A stretch of DNA of 48,532 bases, from contig JAJPIQ010000077.1 in NCBI GenBank assembly GCA_021324685.1, positions 1-48,532 on the forward strand, in the 5' to 3' direction. The notes under the pieces were generated by a model. The model was not told where the DNA came from. It did no database searches and was given only the letters and a program-made list of their open reading frames with translations. The translations under genes and the position numbers were made by a program. Source of the stretch: Bacteroidota bacterium (GTDB lineage: Bacteria; Bacteroidota; Ignavibacteria; Palsa-1295). This document shows positions 27,107-35,273 of this stretch, one piece after another (the first letter of the stretch is position 1; each line of letters begins with the position of its first letter).

Positions 27107-29433
27107 AGCGGACGTTCGAGAAGATCGACCTCTGTTACGTTCCCATCCTCGATCGAAAACGTTTTTATTTCAAAGGGGGAAAACTTCGTGTTCCAGTGTG
27201 CCTTGAGATTTGGAATGGAAAACTCCGCATCGCTCGTCTCGCCGGCTTGCTCGACGGCCCGAACAATGACCGCGGTTCCTTCTTCTGCCAGTTTTATTGC
27301 TCCGACATGAACGGCGCGGCTGCGGCGATCCATCCCTTCACAATATTTGGGAAGCAGCCCGGCATGCCGCGATTCCGTCCGGACGATCAATGGATTTTTG
27401 AATCGCCCGAGCACGCTCCCGCTCCATGACCCTTCGTGTCGAATCGACAGTACTCGAAATTCCTGTTCGCCCTGGTCGAGATAACGTTCCCGCTCGCCCG
27501 AGTGCCGCTCGTGCGGAGGGACGTGCCAGGCATAGAGCGGACTGCGGGCCGCGATCACATAGATATACTCGCGATCGACGGAGTAACTATACTTGCAATC
27601 GGTGACAATGGCGAGACCGTGGGAACCATCGCGCTCCGAGACATTCACCCAGGACTGCCCCGGCCACTCCGGCTCCCCGATGGGCCGCCGCAGCCACGCA
27701 TACGGGATCTCGTACGTCGCAACGGGGTCCGAGCAGCCGTGCGGAAAACGGAGCTTGAGTAGGTGGTGCTGTTCCCGCCAATCGAGGAAATAGCGTATTT
27801 CAACGACAGGACTTTCCGGTTCCCAGAAGATTTCTTCCTCCATTCGCGAAGCGCGCGCGCCGGAAGCGATACGAATTCCATTCCGGACCGGCCCACGCTC
27901 GATCACTTCGCGGGACTCGACCGTGAACGGCACATCGAAATCGGCGAAGGAATGTTTTCCGTGCGCCCAGGTATCGGAATCGTCCCGAACGATCATGGCC
28001 GGCGTATGCAAAAATGGGAGCGTTATTTCCGCGTCTCTTTTTTCCCCGGCTTCGTGCGAGCGACGAATCTCAAACGTATTCCATCCCAGGGCCGGGACCG
28101 GGACCTTGGCCACACACCGGATCCGGTCCTTCCCTATTTTCCCGGAAGGCTCAATCTGCTGGGTGGAGATTTCCGTACCGTCGGGGCCCATGAGCGTTAC
28201 GGAACCTAACTCCTCGCCGCGTTCGCTCGCATCGGGATGCCACAGTTCGAATTCGATCCACTCGCGCCGCGTATGGGCCGCGAGATTGAATACGATCAGG
28301 TTCTCGATCGATCCGCCGGTACCGACCTTCGAGGCGATGCGTGCAAGCGAAATGCTTTTTATCCGGTCGGCAATGGAAATGGCTTCGCGGAACATCGAAA
28401 TCGCATCGTCGCAAGCTTCGCGGATCGCAACGCCGCCCAAAAGATCGTGGAACTGGTTGAAGCAGACATGTTGCCAGGCCTTCGTGAGCGATTCCCGTTC
28501 GGGTTTGGAACCATGTTCGACCGTTCCCATCATCCGCTCGAGCACGAGCGCCGCTTCGGCCTGCTGGAGCGCTCGCTCCGCGAAACGGTTCAGCCGTTTG
28601 ATCTCCGAATGTGCGCTATAGCATCCGATCGCGTGCGGCTGCATCTCGTCGCGCACCGTTGGAATCGTCTTCCGATCGACCGCAGCAAAAAAACGATCGG
28701 GATCGCTGAAGGCCGCACGGTTCCCGTCCGATTCCAAACGCAGGACTTCGCGGATCTGCTCGATCGTCGGCCCGCCACCATGGTTTCCAACGCCAAAAAA
28801 GAGCATCCACGGTTGCTTCGGATCGAACAGCTCGAAGCTCGGCAACAACTCAAATTTTTCGCGGACCCCGTAATGCGCGTTCGAATAATGCAATGGGAGT
28901 CGATACGCCGTCACTCGGTCTCCGCTCGGGGCTTCCCAGGAAAACAAGGAAGCGGGAAGCTTTTTCTCCTCCTGCTGCGGACGCATGAAGACATACGACG
29001 TCAAGCCCGCTTTTCGAAGCAACTGCGGCAGGTTGGCCTGGTGCCCGAAGCTATCGATATTGTACCCGGTCGTAGCGATCCGGCCGAAGCGCGATGCGAA
29101 ATAGCGCTGCCCCAGCAGGGCCTGGCGGACGAAGCTCTCGCCGCTCGGCAGATTGCAATCGGGTTCCACCCACCAGCCTCCGACGAAACACCAGCGGCCG
29201 TCCGTGACGGCGCGCCGAATGCGTTCGAAGAGCGGCGCGTCCGTCGCTTCGACAACGGCATAGTGCGCCGCACTCGAGGCGGTAAAGATAAATCCAGGGA
29301 ATTCTTCTATGCGCTCCAGCGCCGAGCGGCACGTCGCGGCGAACGCTTCGAGCCCTTCCGGCATGCGCCACATCCAGGCGGGGTCGAGATGGGCATTGCC
29401 GACGAAACGGACCGGATCAGCCGCGCGGGCCAT
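27103..29433 (-). CDS. GH38 family alpha-mannosidase
   Basis: Retaining alpha-mannosidase, ~776 residues, a little shorter than the common 850-1000. The zinc site motif GNAHLDPAWMWRM (~11) and the nucleophile motif YNIDSFGHQANL (~128, Asp) are clear; WWVEPDCNLPSGES and the helix H.EIKRLNRFAERALQQAE complete the family pattern. The rest is the GH38 middle and C-terminal beta domains. No signal peptide, so it should act in the cytoplasm on imported oligosaccharides or mannosides. I chose ATG 29433 (reading MARAADPVRF), with GGGGAA 8 nt upstream; it overlaps the preceding kinase by 17 bp. An earlier in-frame start at 29478 is possible. Natural substrate (N-glycan fragment, mannosylglycerate or other) is not determined. 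Confidence 0.92.
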   Translation of the reverse strand: MARAADPVRFVGNAHLDPAWMWRMPEGLEAFAATCRSALERIEEFPGFIFTASSAAHYAVVEATDAPLFERIRRAVTDGRWCFVGGWWVEPDCNLPSGESFVRQALLGQRYFASRFGRIATTGYNIDSFGHQANLPQLLRKAGLTSYVFMRPQQEEKKLPASLFSWEAPSGDRVTAYRLPLHYSNAHYGVREKFELLPSFELFDPKQPWMLFFGVGNHGGGPTIEQIREVLRLESDGNRAAFSDPDRFFAAVDRKTIPTVRDEMQPHAIGCYSAHSEIKRLNRFAERALQQAEAALVLERMMGTVEHGSKPERESLTKAWQHVCFNQFHDLLGGVAIREACDDAISMFREAISIADRIKSISLARIASKVGTGGSIENLIVFNLAAHTRREWIEFELWHPDASERGEELGSVTLMGPDGTEISTQQIEPSGKIGKDRIRCVAKVPVPALGWNTFEIRRSHEAGEKRDAEITLPFLHTPAMIVRDDSDTWAHGKHSFADFDVPFTVESREVIERGPVRNGIRIASGARASRMEEEIFWEPESPVVEIRYFLDWREQHHLLKLRFPHGCSDPVATYEIPYAWLRRPIGEPEWPGQSWVNVSERDGSHGLAIVTDCKYSYSVDREYIYVIAARSPLYAWHVPPHERHSGERERYLDQGEQEFRVLSIRHEGSWSGSVLGRFKNPLIVRTESRHAGLLPKYCEGMDRRSRAVHVGAIKLAEEGTAVIVRAVEQAGETSDAEFSIPNLKAHWNTKFSPFEIKTFSIEDGNVTEVDLLERPL

Positions 29434-30379
29434 GAAATGTTCCCCACTTGACGAGTGGCCGATAGAGCTTTTCGACACGCTCGATCGTCACGCCGGTCCC
29501 GCGACCGCCGCGCGTTTCGATGCTTGCGGCCGCGGCCGCATTCCCCATCGCGGCACATTCGTACGCCGGGTGCCCGAGGAGTCGGGCCGCGATAAAGCCC
29601 GCATTGAACGCATCGCCCGCCCCCGTCGTATCGACGATATTCGTGACATGCGGAACGGGAACTTCGAAGATCTCCCCTTCCGAGGAGACCATCGTCGGGA
29701 ATGCTCCTCGCCGGAGCACGACCTGCCGGAACCCTTTTCGCCCATACTCCTCGATCGCCCGCTCGGCCGCGCGGTCCCCGAAGAGCATCGCATCGTCATC
29801 GTCGGTCACGAAGATCACGTCGACGACCGCGGCCAGCCGGTCCAGCAGGCCCCGAAGTTCGCCGAGGTCCTCCCACAGGCTTTTACGAACATTCAGATCG
29901 AAGGCGATCACCGTTTCGCCGCGGACGGCATCGAGCAGCGCGAAGAGCTTCTCCCGCTCGTGCATGACCGCCAGCGGGATCGACGAAAAGAGCAGCGCCC
30001 GGGCCTCGCGAACGTAATCGATCAATGCTTCGAGGGGCTGCCGGGCAAAGGTCTCCCGCGCGGCAGAATTTTTTCGAAGAAAATGAAATGCCGGAATGCC
30101 CGACTCGTTCAGGTAGATAAAATAAATTCCATTCGGCCGGTCGCCGAGCACCGGCGCATGGGAGAGATCGATCCGCTCCGAAGTGAGCGTTTCGCGGAGT
30201 CCTTCGAAAAAAGGATCGTTGCCCAGCGCGCTGATAAGGCCGGTGCGAAGGCCCAGCCGTCGGGCCGCGGCCAGGGCATTCAGGACATCCCCCGAATACC
30301 CGATCTGGTACTGACCGTTGCCTAAATGATTGAATTCGACGAGACACTCGCCGATGCCGATAAGATCGAGCCGTTTCAT
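29417..30379 (-). CDS. PfkB-family sugar kinase (2-keto-3-deoxygluconate kinase-like)
   Basis: Ribokinase-fold ATP-dependent kinase of ~320 residues. PfkB signature 2 is DTTGAGDAFNAGF (~235) with the catalytic Asp; the N-terminal part GIGECLVEFNHLG, GYSGDVLNALAAARRLG and LGNDPFFEGLRE resembles 2-dehydro-3-deoxygluconokinases more than fructokinases or ribokinases, and NGIYFIYLNESGIPAFHFLRK fits too. I chose ATG 30379 over an in-frame GTG at 30391. First gene of the minus-strand sugar operon; divergent from the TIM-barrel isomerase/epimerase across a 190-bp promoter region. Specific substrate not certain, since fructose or 5-dehydro sugars are handled by close relatives. Confidence 0.87.
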   Translation of the reverse strand: MKRLDLIGIGECLVEFNHLGNGQYQIGYSGDVLNALAAARRLGLRTGLISALGNDPFFEGLRETLTSERIDLSHAPVLGDRPNGIYFIYLNESGIPAFHFLRKNSAARETFARQPLEALIDYVREARALLFSSIPLAVMHEREKLFALLDAVRGETVIAFDLNVRKSLWEDLGELRGLLDRLAAVVDVIFVTDDDDAMLFGDRAAERAIEEYGRKGFRQVVLRRGAFPTMVSSEGEIFEVPVPHVTNIVDTTGAGDAFNAGFIAARLLGHPAYECAAMGNAAAAASIETRGGRGTGVTIERVEKLYRPLVKWGTFHGPRG

Positions 30380-30572
30380 GGGAGGCTGCACAGATGAATA
30401 GAGAACGTTACCATTGCACGGTCCCCCGTTACCCTCTCACAGAGAGCATTTTTACCATCGCATGGAGACCATTTAATGGAGACAAAACCAGATAACACGC
30501 ATGTTGCTAAATTCGTTATTCGTGTAACCATCCGCATCACCAAACCTGCCGCTCCACGATGCTCAGACGCCC
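30380..30572. promoter_or_regulatory. Divergent promoter region of the sugar locus
   Basis: 193 bp between the divergent PfkB kinase and isomerase/epimerase genes. It contains the direct repeat ATGGAGAC (about 30462 and 30476) and the repeated words GTTACC and TTCGTTATTCGTG, but no clean palindromic operator. Any regulator site here is a guess; no regulator gene is encoded in the locus. Confidence 0.35.
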
Positions 30573-31394
30573 ATGAAACTCAAGATCTATAAATCCCTCT
30601 GGGGTATGGAAACGCCCGGAGTCTCCGTTCCGCTCGAAGCACAGTTCGCGCGCATTCAGGCCGCCGGGTACGACGGCATCGAAAGCGCCGCCCAGGACGT
30701 ACGGGAACCTAAGACCTTCCGGACCCTGCTCAAAGATTCCGGCCTTTCGTACATTGCGCTCGTCTACACCGAAAGCGCGGACCATGCCGATGAACTCCGC
30801 CGCCGGATCTCAGATGCACTGCCATACGATCCCGTGAAGATCGTCGCGCATGCCGGACGCGACACGATGAGCTTTGGAAAAACGATTCGCTTTTTCGAGC
30901 AGGCCCTGCGCATCGAAGAAGAAATGGGTATTCCGATCGCACACGAAACGCATCGCCGGCGGCCGCTCTATTCGCCAATGAACACGCTCGTGCTGCTCCG
31001 GGAACTTCCCGACCTGCATATCAATGCCGATTTCAGCCATTGGTGTACCGTTACCGAGTCGATGCTCGAGGACCACACGGAAGCCCTCTCGACCGCCGCC
31101 CGGCGCGCGATCCACATCCACGGCCGCGTGGGATTCGAAAACGGGCCGCAGGTCCCCGATCCGAGAATTCCCGAATGGGAAGACCGCGTACAAAAGCATG
31201 AGAGCTGGTGGGACCTCATCATCGCCTCCCATCTGCTCCGAAAAGAGAAAGAGCTGACCTTCGTCCCGGAATTCGGCCCTCCGACCTATATGCATACCCT
31301 CCCGGCCACCGGTGCGCCCACGGCCGATCTCTGGGAGGTCTGTCTCTGGTCGGCCGATCGGTTCCGGCGCCAGTTTGCCACGAGACTGAAATAG
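30573..31394 (+). CDS. Sugar phosphate isomerase/epimerase family protein
   Basis: 273 residues of the xylose isomerase-like TIM-barrel (AP endonuclease 2) superfamily. Barrel strands with metal-ligand residues are visible: GYDGIES (Glu after beta-1/2), VKIVAHAGRD, GIPIAHETHRRRPLYS (Glu), LHINADFSHWC (Asp and His), AIHIHGRVGFEN (His), and ELTFVPEFGP (Glu). This set of Glu, Asp, His ligands fits a divalent-metal isomerase or epimerase of ketoses or inositols. No signal peptide. Divergent from the pfkB-type kinase operon and followed 61 bp later by an APC permease on the same strand, so it may be the catabolic isomerase for the same sugar (inference). Exact reaction unknown. Confidence 0.85.
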   Translation: MKLKIYKSLWGMETPGVSVPLEAQFARIQAAGYDGIESAAQDVREPKTFRTLLKDSGLSYIALVYTESADHADELRRRISDALPYDPVKIVAHAGRDTMSFGKTIRFFEQALRIEEEMGIPIAHETHRRRPLYSPMNTLVLLRELPDLHINADFSHWCTVTESMLEDHTEALSTAARRAIHIHGRVGFENGPQVPDPRIPEWEDRVQKHESWWDLIIASHLLRKEKELTFVPEFGPPTYMHTLPATGAPTADLWEVCLWSADRFRRQFATRLK

Positions 31395-31455
31395 CAGACG
31401 CTTTTTTGATGGCAGGACTTTGTGTGTGTGTTGATTTCGTCTTAAAAACGGTCTC

Positions 31456-32940
31456 ATGAGCCATCGCGCAGAAGCGGAATTAGGGCGTCGGGCAAGTAAG
31501 CTCGGCCTGTGGCCGCTCGTGATGACGATCTTTTTCTGCGTCAGCGGCGGACCGTATGGGCTCGAGCCGATCGTCCAGTCCGGTCGCGGCATGGCCCTGC
31601 TGCTGATCCTGATCGTTCCCATCGTCTGGGCGCTCCCGGTCGCACTGCTCTCGGCGGAACTCGGCTCGGCGATCCCCGCCGAAGGCGGATATTACGAATG
31701 GGTAAAGCGCGGCGTCGGTCCCCGCGCAGGATTCTGGTGCGCGTGGCTGACGTATCTTTATAGCTGCGTGGACGTCGCGATCTATCCGCGCCTTTTCGTC
31801 GGGTACCTGGGCGGCCTTGGGTTCGCGCCGGAGCTGTCCGACCCGGTCGTGAGCGCGGTGGTCCGCATCGCGATGGTCGTGCCGCTTGCCTGGCTGAACG
31901 TTCGCGGTGCGGCAACGACCGGGAACGCAGCACTGATGTTCGCGCTCGCCCTGCTGGCGCCGTTCCTCGCGATGATCGCGATCTCGATCGTGCCGGCGTT
32001 CCAGCATTTCGGTCCCCTGACGGCGCCGCTCACGCCGTCCGGCGTCTCGGCGACTTCGGCCTTCACGCTCGGCCTCTTCGTCATCATGTGGAACTATCTT
32101 GGGTGGGACTCGATCTCGACGATCGCGCGCGAAATCAAGGACCCGCAACGCGCCTTCCCCAAAGCGCTCATGATCGGGCTGCCGCTCGTCGTCCTGTTTT
32201 ATCTCCTTCCCGTCTTTGCGGGTCTTCAATTCGTTCCCGATATCTCGAAGTGGACGGACGGGAGCTGGCCCGCGATCGCTTCTGCGATCGGCGGAAGTTC
32301 GCTGGGGCTCCTCGTCGCGCTGGGCGGCCTCCTGAGCGCCGCCGGGCTCTTCGTCGCCGGTCTCCTTGCCGCATCGCGGATTCCGTTCGTCCTTGCGGAA
32401 GATGGCTATATGCCGCCTGCATTCACGAAACTGCACCCGCGCTACGCCACGCCGGCCCGAGCGATCCTTGTCAGTGCCGTGATCTATGTGGTCCTCAGCA
32501 GCTTTTCGTTCGAGCAACTGGCGGAGGTCGATGTGCTGCTCTATTCTTCGGCGCTGGTGCTCGAGTTCTGGGCGCTCCTTCGGCTCCGGCGAACGATGCC
32601 GGACTTAGAACGGCCGTTTCGGATTCGCGGTGGGTTCGCGACGGTCGTCCTGCTTTCGGTCCTGCCGACGATCCTGATCGGCGCGGCGGCGTTCGAGATG
32701 GTGAGCAGTTCCTGGCGCGAAACGTTGGCCCTATTCCTATTCGCCGCGATTACCGGAATGCTGCTGCTCCTGTGGAAAAAGAAAGGGACTCATTCCCACC
32801 GGACCGCCACCGCCGGATCGATGCGCGCCGCGCGGCGGGAAGGAAACAGCGAACAGAGCATCGTGAGCGCCATCGCGCCTACGCCGACCGACACGAAGTC
32901 CTCCCACCGGAGCTCGACCGGCAGTGCCGAAATAATATAG
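31456..32940 (+). CDS. APC-superfamily permease
   Basis: 494 residues with about 12 hydrophobic segments between ~17 and ~445, as in amino acid-polyamine-organocation transporters. Helix 1 carries FFCVSGGPYGLEPIV, close to the unwound GxG substrate region of the family; LGWDSISTIAREIKDPQRAFPKAL marks the loop between helices 6 and 7 (E.K.P....P.A). Expected in the inner membrane, importing an amino acid or amine. The last ~50 residues after KKKGTHSH are polar, Ser/Thr-rich and lie over the 3' end of the convergent LolC/E gene (151-bp overlap), so this tail is probably a recent read-through extension rather than part of the transporter fold. It follows the isomerase/epimerase by 61 bp. Confidence 0.87.
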   Translation: MSHRAEAELGRRASKLGLWPLVMTIFFCVSGGPYGLEPIVQSGRGMALLLILIVPIVWALPVALLSAELGSAIPAEGGYYEWVKRGVGPRAGFWCAWLTYLYSCVDVAIYPRLFVGYLGGLGFAPELSDPVVSAVVRIAMVVPLAWLNVRGAATTGNAALMFALALLAPFLAMIAISIVPAFQHFGPLTAPLTPSGVSATSAFTLGLFVIMWNYLGWDSISTIAREIKDPQRAFPKALMIGLPLVVLFYLLPVFAGLQFVPDISKWTDGSWPAIASAIGGSSLGLLVALGGLLSAAGLFVAGLLAASRIPFVLAEDGYMPPAFTKLHPRYATPARAILVSAVIYVVLSSFSFEQLAEVDVLLYSSALVLEFWALLRLRRTMPDLERPFRIRGGFATVVLLSVLPTILIGAAAFEMVSSSWRETLALFLFAAITGMLLLLWKKKGTHSHRTATAGSMRAARREGNSEQSIVSAIAPTPTDTKSSHRSSTGSAEII

Positions 32941-34037
32941 ACCGTCGTATCGAGCGGGAAAAATCCGAACTTCTGCTGTAACAGCACAACGACCAGCCCG
33001 ATCGCGCAGCCGCTGAGCGTGCCGATCACGCCCACTAACGTTCCCTGCAGCCAATAGATCTTCCGAATGCCCGCGACCGGGCTTCCGAGCGCGCGCAAAA
33101 GTCCGATATCGCGCTGTTTTTCGAAGACGGTGAGCGTGAGCGAACTGAAAATACTGAAGGCGGCCACGCCCACGATCAGGAATAGAATAATATACGCGAC
33201 CCACCGCTCGATCTGCATGACCGAATAGAGTTCCGTGTGCAGGTCGTACCAGGACTGCACCTGATAGCGCTCACCAAGCTCTGCCTGGAGCCGGTCGCGT
33301 ACGGAATTCGCATCGCGCACGTCCGCTAAGCGCACGTCGATATTCGTCGCGGCCTGTTCCGGGACATCGAACAGATCGCGCGCCGCGCCGACCCCCGTAT
33401 AGGCATTGGCCGCGTCGTAGTCCTTATTGTTTGCCGCAAAGATTCCCGTTACGATCAGCGTCCGCATCCGCGGCGTGACGGGCTCGGTAAGAATTCGTTC
33501 CAAGCCCGACGGGCTATAGACCTCGAGGCTGTCGCCTAACTGCACCGCCAGTTCGTCGGCCAGGATCTGGCCGACCACAATGCTGTTCGAATCGAGCCGG
33601 AGCGTTCCCGATTGGATGCTGTGCCCAAGTCCCGAGACGGCCGTGGCGTCCGAGTCGGAAATCCCGGTCAGGTCGATCACCTTCGGCAGCGTATAGTGTA
33701 CGAGTACGGCCTGCCCGTGAATGGCCGGGGCCGCCGATTGCACGTCGCGGAACGATTTTACCGTTCGAATGACGCTGTCCGCATTCGCGATGACGGCCGG
33801 GCCGGAGGCGGCTTCGCGTGTCGAGTCCGCGGCCGCGCTGATCCGCACATGAGGATCGAAACTCACATAAATATTCGTGACGACCGACGAAAACCCGTTG
33901 AAGACCGAAAGAACAATGATCAACGCCCCGGTGCCCACGGCCAGCCCGACGATCGAAAGGATGCTGATGATCGTAATGAAATTCTCACGCCGTTTCGAGA
34001 AGGCATAACGCCGGGCAAGAAAGAATTCGTAACTCAT
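32790..34037 (-). CDS. LolC/LolE-type ABC transporter permease (FtsX-like)
   Basis: About 415 residues. An N-terminal helix (FITIISILSIVGLAVGTGALIIVLSV, described here by its ends FITIIS and LIIVLSV) is followed by a ~220-residue periplasmic MacB/PCD-like domain and three C-terminal helices around AYIILFLIVGVAAFSIFSS, with the FtsX family motif EKQRDIGLLRALGSP. LolC/E move lipoproteins from the inner membrane to LolA with the ATPase LolD. No LolD gene is next to it, so pairing is distant or the substrate differs. I chose ATG 34037 (MSYEFFLARRY) over an in-frame TTG at 34052. The 3' end overlaps the convergent APC permease gene by 151 bp. Confidence 0.88.
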   Translation of the reverse strand: MSYEFFLARRYAFSKRRENFITIISILSIVGLAVGTGALIIVLSVFNGFSSVVTNIYVSFDPHVRISAAADSTREAASGPAVIANADSVIRTVKSFRDVQSAAPAIHGQAVLVHYTLPKVIDLTGISDSDATAVSGLGHSIQSGTLRLDSNSIVVGQILADELAVQLGDSLEVYSPSGLERILTEPVTPRMRTLIVTGIFAANNKDYDAANAYTGVGAARDLFDVPEQAATNIDVRLADVRDANSVRDRLQAELGERYQVQSWYDLHTELYSVMQIERWVAYIILFLIVGVAAFSIFSSLTLTVFEKQRDIGLLRALGSPVAGIRKIYWLQGTLVGVIGTLSGCAIGLVVVLLQQKFGFFPLDTTVYIISALPVELRWEDFVSVGVGAMALTMLCSLFPSRRAARIDPAVAVRWE

Positions 34038-34095
34038 ACTGCAGTTCGGCAACAGCGAAAATGTGGTAACACCGAAACGGGAGCATGAATTAGCG

Positions 34096-34141
34096 AATTA
34101 GAGAGAATTATTAACATGCCGGAAATTAGAGAGAATTATTA
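34096..34141 (+). repeat. 18-bp direct repeat before a T9SS gene
   Basis: The 18-nt word AATTAGAGAGAATTATTA occurs at 34096-34113 and again, unchanged, at 34124-34141, 28 bp apart start to start. It lies immediately upstream of the ribosome site of the next gene in otherwise A+T-rich sequence. Confidence 0.7.
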
Positions 34142-34160
34142 GCCCACAGGAATGTTTTTC

Positions 34161-35228
34161 ATGCGTCATTATTCTACTCCTACTGCCATGAAGCTTCGAC
34201 TTTTTCTTCCGACCGTCCTTTTTGCTTCGCTTTTACTGCCGTTGGGCGCGCTCTTAGCCCAGCCCCCAACGCCGCCCATGGTATCCGATATTGTTCCGCT
34301 GGGGACCGGGCAATACATCGAATATAACCAATACGATACTGCATACATGCACGCTCCCGCCGTCGAAAGTCACGCCTCATTTACGGTACTTGCCAATGGA
34401 CAGACCTACATGGGCGACACCGGCGTCTCGGTTGTTGCCGACACACTGGGAAAAGGCGACCCCACGGGCGGACACATCTTACATTATCGCTTTAATTCCT
34501 CCGGTGACATGGAGGCGTTCGCCGATACCGCATTCATTGCGTCACAGATCCCGAGTACACTCACCAGAAATGTACAGAACGTTCCCAACACGTGGGTTCC
34601 AGTTTATAAAACGTCGGCCGGAAGCGGAGTTAGTTATTCGATCATGACGCTGACTTCTCAGGACACACTCAACGGTATTGCCGCTACAGTTACCATCACC
34701 CTCACTGGCGAATATATGGGAATGTCGTCGGTGACAACTCCCTCTGGCAATTATAATACGGCGTACCGGTTTATTTTTATTGGCAATCTGTCGGCTTTTG
34801 GCGGTCTCGTGAGCTTAACGGATACTGAGACCGACTGGCTCGTGACCGGCGCCGGTATTGTAAAGACCCAACTACCGATCGATAGTACCACCGTGCTCGG
34901 AAATGGAATTAGCGTCGGCGGGCGCGAGAAAGAGATGGTCTCGTTCGGCGTAAGGAGCGCGGGAGTTTCGGAACTTCCTTCCGCATCGAATACCGTTCAA
35001 TTGAGTCCCAATCCGGCTTCGGACGAAGTGACGCTCACGCTGGGTCGTCCGGCACACCGCGTATTCCTTTACGACGGGGCCGGCCGGATGGTCCGTTCGT
35101 TCGAACTCGCCGGACAAAGCGCGTCGGCGCTGCTTTCGGTGCAGGACCTGCCGAACGGAGTCTATCTCGCTCGAGTCGAATTCGAGCGCGGCGCAAACAC
35201 CTCGGCCCAGATCGTGGTGCAGCATTAA
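34161..35228 (+). CDS. Small T9SS-sorted secreted protein
   Basis: About 355 residues. I chose ATG 34161 because AGGA lies 9 nt upstream; ATG 34188 (MKLRLFLPTVLFASLLL) would also give a full signal peptide, which ends near LLAQ. The mature part (~35-260) is a single unrecognised beta-rich domain (GTGQYIEYNQYDTAY, GEYMGMSSVTTPSGNYNTAYRF), somewhat like secreted DUF-type proteins of Bacteroidota. The C-terminal ~80 residues are a T9SS sorting domain: LSPNPASDEVTLTLG, FLYDGAGRMVRSFEL, NGVYLARVEF, ending IVVQH. The final His instead of Lys/Arg/Gln is slightly unusual. Stands alone, 45 nt before ymdB, with an RNA hairpin between them. Function unknown. Confidence 0.85.
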   Translation: MRHYSTPTAMKLRLFLPTVLFASLLLPLGALLAQPPTPPMVSDIVPLGTGQYIEYNQYDTAYMHAPAVESHASFTVLANGQTYMGDTGVSVVADTLGKGDPTGGHILHYRFNSSGDMEAFADTAFIASQIPSTLTRNVQNVPNTWVPVYKTSAGSGVSYSIMTLTSQDTLNGIAATVTITLTGEYMGMSSVTTPSGNYNTAYRFIFIGNLSAFGGLVSLTDTETDWLVTGAGIVKTQLPIDSTTVLGNGISVGGREKEMVSFGVRSAGVSELPSASNTVQLSPNPASDEVTLTLGRPAHRVFLYDGAGRMVRSFELAGQSASALLSVQDLPNGVYLARVEFERGANTSAQIVVQH

Positions 35229-35244
35229 CGAAGTTGAGGGACGA

Positions 35245-35273
35245 ACCACCCTTCGGCGATGTTGAAGGGTGGT
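35245..35273 (+). promoter_or_regulatory. Hairpin overlapping the ribosome site of the ymdB-like gene
   Basis: A 10-bp perfect inverted repeat (35245-35254 with 35264-35273) around a 9-nt loop. Its 3' arm GAAGGGTGGT contains the only Shine-Dalgarno-like sequence before the ATG at 35274, so the folded RNA would hide it. No T-tract follows, so termination is unlikely. Confidence 0.6.

Noticed and set aside
28237-29451. 404-codon plus-strand frame
   Set aside because: Antisense of the GH38 gene, which has clear catalytic motifs.
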